Positions 26,384 through 35,730 of a stretch of DNA of 64,000 nt are shown here, piece by piece (position 1 is the first letter of the stretch; every line of letters begins with the position of its first letter). The notes under the pieces are model-generated. The model worked only from the letters and a program-made list of their open reading frames with translations, was not told the DNA's origin and searched no databases. The stretch spans positions 558,001-622,000 of the forward strand of contig CAVOFR010000008.1 of NCBI GenBank assembly GCA_963695075.1. The letters are read 5' to 3'. The DNA comes from CAWCAL01 sp963695075. GTDB taxonomy: Bacteria; Actinomycetota; Acidimicrobiia; Acidimicrobiales; CAWCAL01. The position numbers were made by a program, and so were the translations under genes.

Positions 26384-28519
26384 ATGGGCAACCCGGCTCC
26401 GATTCACACCTCGATCTGCCCGTTGTGCGGTGTCGGATGCGGAGTGGACGTCGAGGTCGCGGGCAACCGCGTCGTGACGGTCCGAGGCACCCCGGGGCAC
26501 GCCGTGAGCCAGGGAAACCTCTGCGCGCTCGGGCACAACCTGCCGCCGATGGTCAACGCCGGCGACCGCGCCGTCCACCCCCTGATCCGGCGAGGGGACG
26601 GCCTCACTCGGACCTCGTGGGACGAAGCAGGCCGGCACGTCGCCGAGCGCATCACCGAGATCGTCGACCGGCGCGGTCCCGAGGCCGTGGCCATGTACAT
26701 CTCAGCCTCGGAGTACCTGGAGGAGTACTACGTCTACAACAAGCTGATGAAGGGCTGCCTGGGGAGTAACAACCTCGAGTCCAGCGCCCGCCTGTGCTGG
26801 GCCAGCGGGGTCGTAGGCATCACGAAGTCGCTGGGCGAGGACGCTCCGCCCTGCACCTTCGAGGACATCGAAGAAGCCGACCTCTGCGTGATCTCGGGCT
26901 ACAACCCCGCCGTCTCCAAGCCGGTCCTCTTCCGACGGCTGCTACGAGCCAGGAATGAACGTGGGTTGAAGCTGGTCGTGATCGACCCTCGCCGCACGGC
27001 TACGGCCAAGGCGGCCGACCTCCACCTGATGCTGGCCCCCGGCAGCGACGTGCTGCTACACCACGCCCTCGGACGAGAGCTCCTGGTCTCGGGTTCCATC
27101 GACGAAGCCGCCGCCCGGGAGCGTACCGTCGACTTCGAGGCCTGGGCCTCCCAGGTGCGGAAGCATCCCGCGTCGGAGGTGGCCCAACGCTGCGGCCTGG
27201 ATCCCACCCGGATCGTGGAGCTGGCCGAGTGGATCGCGCACGCCAACGCCGCCCTCTTCACCTGGGGGCAGGGCCTCAACCAGAGCCGCATCGGCACGCG
27301 CAAGGTGACCACCTTCCTCAACCTCCCCTTCGTCACCGGCCACTTCGGTCGACCCGGCGCCGGACCGCTGGCCGTCACCGGACAGACGGGCGCGATGGCT
27401 CTGCGCGAAGTCGGCGCTCTGCCCCACCTCCTGCCTGGCTTCCGGCTGGTCAGCGACCCCCGGGCGCGGAAGGACATCGCCCGCATCTGGGGGATGCCCG
27501 ACGACCGCATCAGCGCCCGGCCCGGCCTCACCCTCCCCGGAATCCTGCGCGCCATCGACGCCGGTGAGATCGAAGCCCTGTGGGTCATCCACGCCAACCC
27601 GGCCGCCACGTTCCCCGACACCCGATGGACCGAGGACGTGCTGGGACGAACCCCCTTCCTGGTTGTGCAGGACTGCGTCCACCCCACAGCAACCTCGATC
27701 CTGGCCGACGTGGTCCTGCCCGCCGCCTCGTGGCCGGAGAAGGGTGGCACCACCACCCACTCCGCTCGCGGAATGCACCTCGTGGAGGCAGCCGTCCCCC
27801 CGCCCGGAGAAGCCCGACCCGACCAGGACATCGTGATCGACATCGCCAACCGGATGGGCTTCGGCGAACACTTCGACTTCGCCGACCAGGAGGCCATCTA
27901 CGACGAGTTCAGGTCCTGCACCGCGGGCCGCCCCAACGACCTCACGGGCCTCGACCGCGCCCGCATGAAGCGGGAACCCGGCCTTCAGTGGCCCGTCCCC
28001 GGCCCGGACCATCCCGGTACGAAGCGGCGCTTCCAGGACGGCCAGCTCCCCCGTTCCGGCCTGCGCCTGCACATCGACGACCACAGCGAACCGGCCGAGC
28101 CCCCCGACGACGAGTACCCCCTCTGGCTCATCAGCGGTGCAGCCGCGGGCCAGTACCACTCCGGCAACCGCAGCAGCCAGGCCCCCCGCCTCGCCGCCAT
28201 GGCCCGTCCCTGGCTGGAGATGCACCCCGACGACGCCGAACAGGCCGGCGTCAGCGACGGACAGACGGTCGAGCTCCAGACCCGCCGGGGAAGGCTCGAC
28301 ACGACGTTGCACGTGAGCGAAGACATCCGGCCCGGAGCGATCTTCCTGCCCTATCACTTCGGCGCCAACCTGCTCACCCACCGTGCCTTCGACGAGTTCG
28401 CCGACCAGCCCGAGTACAAGGCATGCGCGGCGCGGGTGGTGGGGATGGACGGGTCTGGGTCGGAGCATGGCGGCGATCGACGCGGCCGCTCGTCGGGCAC
28501 CGTCGGTCTCCACGGATAG
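26384..28519 (+). CDS. NasA/NapA-like molybdopterin oxidoreductase (assimilatory nitrate reductase-like)
   Basis: A 711-aa enzyme of the DMSO-reductase superfamily. The [4Fe-4S] motif is CPLCGVGC near residue 12 with a fourth Cys in GNLCALGHN. The segment LESSARLCWASGV aligns with the NSRLCMASA of nitrate reductases and gives a Cys molybdenum ligand, followed by EDIEEADLCVISGYNPAV and LVVIDPRRTATAKAADLHL. The C-terminal cofactor domain is present (SGAAAGQYHSGNRSS). It lacks the extra Fe-S or flavin tail of longer NasA forms. No nitrite reductase, transporter or fdhD gene is adjacent, so nitrate as substrate is likely but not proven; a formate-dehydrogenase-like role is the alternative. Confidence 0.8.
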   Translation: MGNPAPIHTSICPLCGVGCGVDVEVAGNRVVTVRGTPGHAVSQGNLCALGHNLPPMVNAGDRAVHPLIRRGDGLTRTSWDEAGRHVAERITEIVDRRGPEAVAMYISASEYLEEYYVYNKLMKGCLGSNNLESSARLCWASGVVGITKSLGEDAPPCTFEDIEEADLCVISGYNPAVSKPVLFRRLLRARNERGLKLVVIDPRRTATAKAADLHLMLAPGSDVLLHHALGRELLVSGSIDEAAARERTVDFEAWASQVRKHPASEVAQRCGLDPTRIVELAEWIAHANAALFTWGQGLNQSRIGTRKVTTFLNLPFVTGHFGRPGAGPLAVTGQTGAMALREVGALPHLLPGFRLVSDPRARKDIARIWGMPDDRISARPGLTLPGILRAIDAGEIEALWVIHANPAATFPDTRWTEDVLGRTPFLVVQDCVHPTATSILADVVLPAASWPEKGGTTTHSARGMHLVEAAVPPPGEARPDQDIVIDIANRMGFGEHFDFADQEAIYDEFRSCTAGRPNDLTGLDRARMKREPGLQWPVPGPDHPGTKRRFQDGQLPRSGLRLHIDDHSEPAEPPDDEYPLWLISGAAAGQYHSGNRSSQAPRLAAMARPWLEMHPDDAEQAGVSDGQTVELQTRRGRLDTTLHVSEDIRPGAIFLPYHFGANLLTHRAFDEFADQPEYKACAARVVGMDGSGSEHGGDRRGRSSGTVGLHG

Positions 28520-28541
28520 CGAGGTGACCGACCGGGGCAGA

Positions 28542-29750
28542 TCAGCCTGCCAGCAGGTCGATGGCCTTTAGCATCAGCGTGTCGTTGGTCCCGTCCATGA
28601 CGCGCAGCATGGCTGCGTCGCGGACACACTTCTCCACCGGGTACTCGCGGGTCAGTCCGTAGCCACCGAGCACCTGCATCATCTCGCCCGTGTGGTGTGC
28701 GGCCTGCTCGGTGGCATAGATCTTGGCCGTCAGGCTGGTCTCCAGGTCGCCCGGGAACTGCTGGGCGGTGTGCCAACTGCCCTTCCACAGGAGAGCGCGG
28801 GCGGTCTCGATGGCGGCGTGAGCTTCGAAGATCTTCTTGCCGACCAGTTGGTGTTCGATGATGGGTCTGCCCCACTGCACCCGCTCCTTGGCGAAGGCGA
28901 GTGCATCTTCGAACGCGGCACGCATGAGGCCGAGCGCGAGGTAGCCCGTGCCCAGGTTTCCCACCGTCAAGATCGCGTTGTGCAGATCCGGGTAGGTGTC
29001 GCCCGGCGGGAAGATCAGGTGGTCTTCGGGGATCTCGACCTCGTCGCAGAACACGGTCGCCTGGTTCAGGGCCCGCAGGCCCACACGGTCTTCGGTCTTG
29101 CCCCGGGACAGGCCGGGGGCGTCACCGGGCACGATGAAGGCCCCCGAGCCGCGAATGCCGAGCTCGGGCTCCAGACAGGCGAAGACGATCAGGGTCTTGG
29201 CGATTCCGCCGTTCGACACGAACCCCGACTTGGCGCCGTTGAGCACGAAGCCGTTCCCGGTGCGCTCAGCCTTCACGGCATGCCGTACGGTGGCATCGAA
29301 GTAGTTCTTGCCGTCTGAACCGACGTTGGGTTCGCTGCTGCCCCAACCCGTCAGATGGGTGCCGGTGGTGTCCGCGGTGTAGGGCAGGACATAGCGATCG
29401 ACCAACTCCTGGTTGTCCGCCGCGAGGAAGCCGACCAGACCGGGCACGACGGAGCCGGCCATGAGACCGGCGGTGAACCCCGCGCCGTGGCGGGCCAGCT
29501 CTTCCCAGACCATGCCCGTGGTGCTCGGATCGAGCGCCAATCCGCCGAACTCCTCGCGGATGTCCATCTTGTGGAGACCGAGGGCGAAGGCCTCGGCCAT
29601 CGCCCGTTTGAAGATCTCGGACTCGAAGGGGTGGTCGTCCACCGGGACGGCATCGAGGGCCCGCTCGGCCGGCCCCAACACTTCGCGACCAAAGGTCCCG
29701 GCCAGTTCGACCATCTCGTTCTGCATCTCGGTGGCGCCGAAGTCAATCAA
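28542..29750 (-). CDS. Acyl-CoA dehydrogenase-like protein with Asp at the catalytic-Glu position
   Basis: A 402-aa acyl-CoA dehydrogenase fold with the usual domains (GWGSSEPNVGSDGKNYF, LNGAKSGFVSNGG, VLGGYGLTREYPVEKCVRDA). At the position of the catalytic YEGT Glu the sequence is VMDGTNDTLML, so the base would be Asp386, or catalysis may be altered. It starts at TTG 29750, overlapping the end of the ADC-like gene by 8 bp with GGAAGGA upstream. It is the last gene of the glycyl-radical operon. An unsaturation, saturation or ring-aromatising step on a CoA ester is inferred. Confidence 0.87.
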   Translation of the reverse strand: MIDFGATEMQNEMVELAGTFGREVLGPAERALDAVPVDDHPFESEIFKRAMAEAFALGLHKMDIREEFGGLALDPSTTGMVWEELARHGAGFTAGLMAGSVVPGLVGFLAADNQELVDRYVLPYTADTTGTHLTGWGSSEPNVGSDGKNYFDATVRHAVKAERTGNGFVLNGAKSGFVSNGGIAKTLIVFACLEPELGIRGSGAFIVPGDAPGLSRGKTEDRVGLRALNQATVFCDEVEIPEDHLIFPPGDTYPDLHNAILTVGNLGTGYLALGLMRAAFEDALAFAKERVQWGRPIIEHQLVGKKIFEAHAAIETARALLWKGSWHTAQQFPGDLETSLTAKIYATEQAAHHTGEMMQVLGGYGLTREYPVEKCVRDAAMLRVMDGTNDTLMLKAIDLLAG

Positions 29751-30558
29751 TGCTCGATCCTTCCGGCGCGCCGGTGAAGAGGTCCGTCATCTTGAAGTAG
29801 TGAGGGAGAAAGGCTTCGCCGTCGACCTCCGTGAGCACCTCACCGGGCCGCATCGTGTTGTTGCTCTTGATGGCGAAGGCGAGACTCACATCGAGATCAC
29901 CGAGCACCGCCCACGGGTCGTGGGGCGAAGGGCGCAACGTCACGGTGCCTTGGCCCATCTCGCCCTCGATGAGGTCGACGTCGGTGATCTGGCTGCACAG
30001 CAGCACCGGGCCATCGAAGCCGGGTTGCAGGTCGATCCGGGGGCTCGCCTTGAAGAGGAAGCTCGGGCCGGCGGGCGGCACCATGGGCAACTCTTCGCTC
30101 AGCTCCACCTCGATCTCCACGAAGCGCACCCCCTTGCGTTCGACCCAGCCCGAGACCCGATCGCCGGACCGCTCCAGGCCGATCGAGGCCATCTTCTTGG
30201 GCAGGCCGAAGATGTCCCGACCGTTGACCATCCGGGTCTCGTCGTCGATGGGCATGGAGAGGCAGTAGCTGCCTTCCTCTCCGCCGAAGCCGCAGCGCAG
30301 GAACAGTGCAGCCTCCCGGTAGCCGGGGCCCATGTTCGTGTCGGGGTACTCGGCGATGAAGATCAACCCGCCGGGTGTGGGCGACTGCTCCAGTGGTGGG
30401 GGCAGCAGCGACGCGGTGACGTCGGCATCCGCCTCGAACAGGGCTCCCATCATCCGGGCCCCCTCGAAGGTGCGCACACCGAGGGCGTAGTAGCGGTCCA
30501 GCTCCCCTCTGGTCTTGGCAAACGACGGTTCGGTGAATGACTCAGCTTCAGAAGACAT
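29743..30558 (-). CDS. Acetoacetate decarboxylase-like protein
   Basis: A 271-aa ADC-fold protein related to the one at 8097-8855. The Schiff-base loop is GRDIFGLPKKMASIGLE, with both lysines kept. The N-terminal residues about 1-35 are an extra helical lead. It has ATG 30558 with GAAGGGA upstream, lies 17 bp after the double-SDR gene and overlaps the acyl-CoA dehydrogenase gene, so it is the fifth gene of the operon. True decarboxylase, aldolase or dehydratase activity are all possible in this superfamily. Confidence 0.84.
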   Translation of the reverse strand: MSSEAESFTEPSFAKTRGELDRYYALGVRTFEGARMMGALFEADADVTASLLPPPLEQSPTPGGLIFIAEYPDTNMGPGYREAALFLRCGFGGEEGSYCLSMPIDDETRMVNGRDIFGLPKKMASIGLERSGDRVSGWVERKGVRFVEIEVELSEELPMVPPAGPSFLFKASPRIDLQPGFDGPVLLCSQITDVDLIEGEMGQGTVTLRPSPHDPWAVLGDLDVSLAFAIKSNNTMRPGEVLTEVDGEAFLPHYFKMTDLFTGAPEGSSID

Positions 30559-30575
30559 GGCGTCCCTTCGGGGTC

Positions 30576-32381
30576 TCAGGAGAAGTCCTTGAACATCGAC
30601 ATCTCGCTGGCCTGGGCCCGGGCGATGATGCGCTCGACCAGGGCGGGCGAGATGCGGTGGGCCAGGCCGCCGATGTTGCCCATGGGTGTCAGGGTGACGT
30701 GTCGCTTTCGCTTTGAGATCATTCCGACGATGGCGTCGGCCACCTGGGCCTGGCTGTGGTGGGCAGGGCGATCGGGCAACATCACACGGCCGTCCGCACC
30801 GAGCACGCGCTTCTCGGGGTCATTCTCGGTGAACCCGAGGTACACGACGCCCACATGGACACCTGCGGATCCCAACTCGAGCCGCAGGGATTCGCTGAGC
30901 CCGTTGAGCGCAGACTTGGTGGCGCAGTAGGTCGACGCCCCGGGCAGACCCATGATGCCGGCGATGCTCGACACGAAGAGGATGTGCCCGCGGCTCGCCT
31001 TGATGTGTCGGGTCGCGGCGCGGCTCAGGTAGATGGGACCCAGCAGGTTGGTGTCCACGATCCGTGAGCACACCTCGGGGGCCAGGTCTTCGAAGGACCC
31101 GCGCATGGAAACGCCCGCGTTGTTGATGACCACATCGAGACCGCCGAACTGCTCGATCGCCGCGTCCACCATGGTCTGGGCGTCGTCCCAGCACCCCACG
31201 TCGCCGACCACGGCGTGCACCTCGGCCCCCGACTCCGCCAGCTCTCGCCGGGCGGCGGCCAGCCGGCCTTCACCCCGCGCTGTCATGACGACGCGCATGC
31301 CCCGACAGGCCAGGGCCCGGGCGGTGGCGTAGCCCACCCCACGGCTGGCGCCGCTGATGAGCGCAACCTTTCCATCGAGCGGGTCGGGCGGCAGATGACC
31401 GAAGGTCCGCAGGCTCCTCAGGCTGTCGCGGATGGCCGTGCGGATGGCGGTCGTGGGCATGCCCAGTTCGTCGTGTGCTTTCTGGGAGCTGTAGTAGGTA
31501 CCCAGCACCGAGATGTCGGCCAGGTCCCGGCCGAAACGTGACGGTCCGCGTCCCAGGCTGCGACCCACCGCCCCCAGGACATCGCCGAACTGGCCGGCCG
31601 CCTCCACGACCCGGGGCGGCACGACGGCGCGGGGCGGCACGGCCCCGGCACATTCCGCCACCAGGGTGAAGAACTCCTCGTAGCTCAGGTTGTGGCCGCC
31701 CAGGATCGTGCAATCGCCGGTCGTCCCGCGTTCGAGCGCCGTGATGGCCGCCGCTGCGACATCGGGGGCCGCGGCGAAGTTGCGTCCGCCCGGAGGCACC
31801 ATGGGCAGCCCTCTGTTCAGGTACTCGAGGATCAGTTCCCCCGAGCTGGGACGCCGATCGTGATCCCCGAGCAGGAAAGTGGGGGCCACGATGACCGCAT
31901 CGAGACCGCGGTTCGCCGCGAAATCACGCACGACCTGCATGGCTGCATGCTTGGACTGCATGTACGCGAACCCGGCGTATGCCTCGGGGAAGCCACCCGC
32001 TTCGTCGCCGGGGTGGTCACGGGTGCCGAACTCGAAGGCACTGGCCGAGCCCACGAGAAGCATGCGCCCCACACCTTCGGCCAGGCAGGCTTCGGCCATG
32101 TTTCGCGTGCCGTCGAGATTGACGGCCCAGTGCCGTTCGGCTGGCGCCCACTGGTCGGTCAGAGCGGCAGCGTGCACCACGCGGTCCATTCCTCGGACGG
32201 CTTCGCGCAAGGAGTCCGGCTCGAGCACATCGCCGACGACTCGCTCGATGGGCAGCCCATCCAAGGTGGGGGAATCGGTCCGGGCCTGCACCATCGCACG
32301 GACCGCTGATCCCCGGGCCAGGAGCTCACGCACCAGGTGACTCCCCAACAGCCCATCGGCGCCGGTGACCAGGGTCGTCAT
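30576..32381 (-). CDS. Tandem SDR fusion: extended SDR (epimerase/reductase-like) + classical SDR
   Basis: A 601-aa protein with two complete Rossmann enzymes. Residues 1-about 330 form an extended SDR of the dihydroflavonol-4-reductase/3-beta-HSD kind: TLVTGADGLLGSHLVREL, active pair YMQSK. Residues about 340-601 form a classical SDR: ALISGASRGVGYATARAL, NNAGV, active pair YCATK with SSIAG serine. Both sets of catalytic residues are intact, so two successive alcohol/ketone conversions on one intermediate are plausible. The start ATG at 32381 overlaps the activase stop (ATGA). A longer frame upstream belongs to other genes' shadow. Confidence 0.88.
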   Translation of the reverse strand: MTTLVTGADGLLGSHLVRELLARGSAVRAMVQARTDSPTLDGLPIERVVGDVLEPDSLREAVRGMDRVVHAAALTDQWAPAERHWAVNLDGTRNMAEACLAEGVGRMLLVGSASAFEFGTRDHPGDEAGGFPEAYAGFAYMQSKHAAMQVVRDFAANRGLDAVIVAPTFLLGDHDRRPSSGELILEYLNRGLPMVPPGGRNFAAAPDVAAAAITALERGTTGDCTILGGHNLSYEEFFTLVAECAGAVPPRAVVPPRVVEAAGQFGDVLGAVGRSLGRGPSRFGRDLADISVLGTYYSSQKAHDELGMPTTAIRTAIRDSLRSLRTFGHLPPDPLDGKVALISGASRGVGYATARALACRGMRVVMTARGEGRLAAARRELAESGAEVHAVVGDVGCWDDAQTMVDAAIEQFGGLDVVINNAGVSMRGSFEDLAPEVCSRIVDTNLLGPIYLSRAATRHIKASRGHILFVSSIAGIMGLPGASTYCATKSALNGLSESLRLELGSAGVHVGVVYLGFTENDPEKRVLGADGRVMLPDRPAHHSQAQVADAIVGMISKRKRHVTLTPMGNIGGLAHRISPALVERIIARAQASEMSMFKDFS

Positions 32382-33124
32382 GCGCCGCCACCCCACACGG
32401 CCTCCAGCGCCCGTCCTTCGAACAGGGCGTGGGTCCGGGCCCGAACCGAGGGGTCGAGCGTGCCCCGGTCGGGGAACTCCAGACCCAGCCGCTCGTGTTT
32501 GTGGCGAGCCCAGTCGTGGTAGGGCATCAGGTGCACTTCGCCGGCAAACCCGAGCCTCTCGAGATGGGCCAGCAGGCTCTCCACCGAGTCGGCGGAATCG
32601 TTGAAGCTCGGTACGACCGGGAGGCGCGGCACGATGCGCTCGGTGCCGACCAGCGAGACGAGCCGTTCGAGGTTCTCGAGGATGAGCGCGTTGCCGACGC
32701 CGGTTCCCTGCTTGTGGCAGTCGGGATCCGCGTGTTTGAGATCGAAGAGGAAGAGGTCGACCCGTTCGGCCAGGGGTTCGCACAGACCCGGCGGAAAGTG
32801 ACCGCACGTCTCGACGGCGGTGTGGATGCCGTGGCCCCCGAGCAGGCCGAGAGCCTCGAGGAGGAAACCCGACTGGGTCGTGGGTTCGCCCCCGGTGAAG
32901 GTGACCCCACCACCCGAGTCCTCGAAGAAGGCGCGGTCCAGCAGGAGGCGGTCCACCAGTTCCCGGGCGGACATCCCTGGGCATGATGTGGAAGTAGCGT
33001 CCCAAGCCTCGGGGTTGTGGCACCAACCACACCGGAGCGGACAACCACGCAGGAAGACCGTCGTGCGGACCCCCGGGCCATCGTGGATGGCGTAGGTCTG
33101 CACGTCGAAGACGTCGCCCAGCAT
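32378..33124 (-). CDS. Glycyl-radical enzyme activating protein (radical SAM)
   Basis: A 248-aa activase. The radical-SAM cluster motif is C28-x3-C32-x2-C35 in RGCPLRCGWCHNPE, with the conserved YAIHDGPGVRTTVFL before it and the SAM-binding GGVTFTGGEPTTQ after. It lacks the ferredoxin-like double-cluster insertion that most activases of dehydratase-type glycyl-radical enzymes carry, so it resembles the short PflA type. Its ATG shares one base with the stop of the glycyl-radical enzyme gene (TGATG), and it should install that enzyme's glycyl radical. Confidence 0.92.
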   Translation of the reverse strand: MLGDVFDVQTYAIHDGPGVRTTVFLRGCPLRCGWCHNPEAWDATSTSCPGMSARELVDRLLLDRAFFEDSGGGVTFTGGEPTTQSGFLLEALGLLGGHGIHTAVETCGHFPPGLCEPLAERVDLFLFDLKHADPDCHKQGTGVGNALILENLERLVSLVGTERIVPRLPVVPSFNDSADSVESLLAHLERLGFAGEVHLMPYHDWARHKHERLGLEFPDRGTLDPSVRARTHALFEGRALEAVWGGGA

Positions 33125-35730
33125 CAGCGATGCTCCGTGCGAGCGATGATCTCGTCCTGGATCTCACGGCCGAGGTCGACGAAATAGGTGCTGTACCCTC
33201 CCACCTTCACGATCAGGTCGCGATGGTCCGCGGGGCACCGCTGAGCGGCCCGCAGGGTGGCCGCGTCGGCACAGGTGGGCTGTAGCTGGGCTCCGCCGAG
33301 TCGAAAATAGGTGCGTAGGAGCGAGATCCACTTGCTGCGGGTCTGCTCGGAGTCTCCTATGGCGCTGGGGTGCAGCTTCAGGTTGACCGCACCACCGAGC
33401 ATGTCTTCGTTGGGCAGGGCGGCCACCGAGCGCAGGGCGCCGGTGACGCCGAAGTTCTCGACGTTGGCCGGGTTGCAGCTCGCCGCGAAGGGGGTACCCA
33501 TGCGCCGTCCATCGGGGCTGGCGATCGAGAGCCGTCCGTCGATCGTGTGCGCCGTCATGGAGATGGCGTAGACGACGAACGGCGCATCCTTGGGCGAGCG
33601 ATGCTCGTAGGTCTCCGCGAAGAGCTCGCCGGTGATCCGCGCCGCCAGGGCGTCGGTGGCGGGGTCGCCGTTGCCCCATTTGCCCTGCACGGCCTGCACG
33701 GCCGCCAGGACGTCCTCGTGGCCGACGAAGTCCTGATCGACGGCGCGAAGCAACTCGCTCAGAGAGAGGCGCTCCTCCTCGAAGACCAGGGTGCGGATCA
33801 CGTGCAGGGCATCCACGACATTGGCGATGGAGTTGATCATCGAGATGCCCGACAGGTCATAGGTCGCGCCGCCCTGCGTGACGTCCTTCTCGCTCGACAG
33901 ACAGCCATCCACGAAGGCCGAGATCATGGGGGTCGGCAGCAGCTCGGCGTGCAACTCGTCGCGGAGGTTGGAGCCCTGCACGATCTGCTCGATGAAGTGG
34001 CGCCCCTGCCGGAGGAATGCCTGCAGCAGCTCTTCGAAGGCCCGGAAGGAGTCGGCGTCGCCTGTACGAAGGCCCTCACCTCTGAGAGTGCCCGCCAGGA
34101 TTGCGGCATCGCCGTTGCGCAGCGTCAGGTCGAGCAGCCGAGCCAGCTGCAGGCCGCTGGCGCTCATGGCCCCGGTCTTTCCCGGACAGGTCGCCTCGAC
34201 GCAGCCCATGATGGCGTAATCGCGCGCGTCATCGTCGGCGAAGCCCCGGCGCTTCATGGCCTCGACCATCACCTCGTCGTTGAGTAGCGCGAAGCTGGAG
34301 GTGCCCTGCGCCAGGTAGGTGGCCACCTCGTCCAGCAGAGAGTCCGGACTGCCTGGATGCACGCGGACGTTGATGTTGGTTACCGCCTTCGAGCCGTGGG
34401 CCGCCTCGATGATGAGCGAAGTGAGCGCGTTCGTGGCGTCTGTCCCGTCACGCTTCACGCCGCCCACCGTGACCGGAGTCGAGCCCAGGTACCGCTGGTA
34501 GAAGTTCCCGAGGATGTTCGACTCGGGCCGGATGTTCTGGCTCATGGCCTTGAGCAGTAGCTCCTCGATGAGCTCCCGCGCCCCCGCTCTCGTGATCCGC
34601 CCCTCGGCGAGGTCATGCTCATAGAAGTCGCCCAGGGACTGATCGAGGCGACCGAGACAATGCAGGTTGATGGGGTGGGCCACCTCGACCAGGGTCTTGA
34701 GGGTCCAGATGCACTGCACGGCTTCGGCGAAGGTCCGCGCCGGCTGGAGCGGAACTCGGGTGCAGGTGCGCCGCATGTCCAGCAGTTCGCGTCGGCGGGT
34801 CGGATCCGTGGTTGCCAGCGCGCTCCGCTCCAGTTGGCGAGCGAGTCTCTCCGAGAAGATGATCGCGCCGTCGAGGCCGATGAGCAGAGAACGGAGGAAG
34901 TCGGCCCCTGGTTCCCCGGGCCGGTGTCCGGCGAGACGTTCCTCGACCTGCTCTCTCATGGCTGAGAGACCTCGTTCCAGCACGTGGTCGAAGTCGAGGA
35001 TCACGTGCCCCTGGATGGTGGCGATCGAGGTGGCCGCCGACAACAGGATCACCTGCCGCGAGGTGTCGCCGGGCAGGGCTACCGCGAAGTCCTGCATGTC
35101 CTGGGAGCAGAGCCCCGATTCCTGGAGTCGCGCCTCCAGCCGGGCCGCCAGGCTGCGTCCCTTCCAGGCAGGGAGGATCTCGCGCAGGAGTTCATCGCGG
35201 TCGGCGCGGTCGATGACGAAGCGATTGATGTCGCGCTCGTCCATGGTCTGCAGTCCGACGTTCAGGGGGCTCTGCCGGTCGCTCGACCGCAGCCTTCGCT
35301 GGTTGCGCAGGGCATCACGGGCAGCACCCTTGCGCAGCATGTACGCCCCGGCCTTCACACCCGAGCGGACCCGAGCCCGCAGCATGTCGCGCTTGCGCAA
35401 CTCGTTGGCCAGCACATCGTTGTACTCGCCGCGCTCGATGGGAAGAGGCAGGCCGAGGAACTGCTCGCTCCAGTGACCGGCGATGCGGTCATCGGGGTCG
35501 ACGTATATCGACATGTTCTCGTAGACGTGCAACATGGCCATGGCCACTCGTACCGCGTTGGACAGTCCGGAGCCCTGGGTGTCGAGCCAGCTCTGCGTGT
35601 AGAGCCGGGCCCGCTCCACCGAGAGCACGGCCGGTCCGTCCTGGCACCGACGCCGCAGGCGCAGAATGCGCTCGCTCGTATCGATGCTCGCGCCGTCGCT
35701 CGGCCGACTACCGATGGTCTGGGTGGTCAT
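33124..35730 (-). CDS. Glycyl-radical enzyme of the GCVE (lyase/dehydratase) group
   Basis: An 868-aa member of the pyruvate-formate-lyase superfamily. The thiyl cysteine is Cys510 in YAIMGCVEATCPGKTG; Glu512 completes the GCVE motif shared by glycerol/diol dehydratases, choline TMA-lyase and hydroxyphenylacetate decarboxylase. The radical loop near the C-terminus is LIVKVGGYSTYF with radical Gly845; it departs from the usual R-[VI]-[SAC]-G-Y-x-[AG] in having Lys, Gly and Thr. It is oxygen-sensitive by family. The reaction cannot be assigned; carbon-carbon, C-O or C-N cleavage are open. It overlaps TetR upstream (ATGA) and the activase downstream. Confidence 0.9.
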   Translation of the reverse strand: MTTQTIGSRPSDGASIDTSERILRLRRRCQDGPAVLSVERARLYTQSWLDTQGSGLSNAVRVAMAMLHVYENMSIYVDPDDRIAGHWSEQFLGLPLPIERGEYNDVLANELRKRDMLRARVRSGVKAGAYMLRKGAARDALRNQRRLRSSDRQSPLNVGLQTMDERDINRFVIDRADRDELLREILPAWKGRSLAARLEARLQESGLCSQDMQDFAVALPGDTSRQVILLSAATSIATIQGHVILDFDHVLERGLSAMREQVEERLAGHRPGEPGADFLRSLLIGLDGAIIFSERLARQLERSALATTDPTRRRELLDMRRTCTRVPLQPARTFAEAVQCIWTLKTLVEVAHPINLHCLGRLDQSLGDFYEHDLAEGRITRAGARELIEELLLKAMSQNIRPESNILGNFYQRYLGSTPVTVGGVKRDGTDATNALTSLIIEAAHGSKAVTNINVRVHPGSPDSLLDEVATYLAQGTSSFALLNDEVMVEAMKRRGFADDDARDYAIMGCVEATCPGKTGAMSASGLQLARLLDLTLRNGDAAILAGTLRGEGLRTGDADSFRAFEELLQAFLRQGRHFIEQIVQGSNLRDELHAELLPTPMISAFVDGCLSSEKDVTQGGATYDLSGISMINSIANVVDALHVIRTLVFEEERLSLSELLRAVDQDFVGHEDVLAAVQAVQGKWGNGDPATDALAARITGELFAETYEHRSPKDAPFVVYAISMTAHTIDGRLSIASPDGRRMGTPFAASCNPANVENFGVTGALRSVAALPNEDMLGGAVNLKLHPSAIGDSEQTRSKWISLLRTYFRLGGAQLQPTCADAATLRAAQRCPADHRDLIVKVGGYSTYFVDLGREIQDEIIARTEHR

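Noticed and set aside
30576..33167. An 863-codon frame extending the double-SDR protein far upstream
   Set aside because: The upstream part is antisense-frame shadow within the activase and glycyl-radical enzyme genes, rich in Arg/Pro/Gly. The real start at 32381 overlaps the activase stop.
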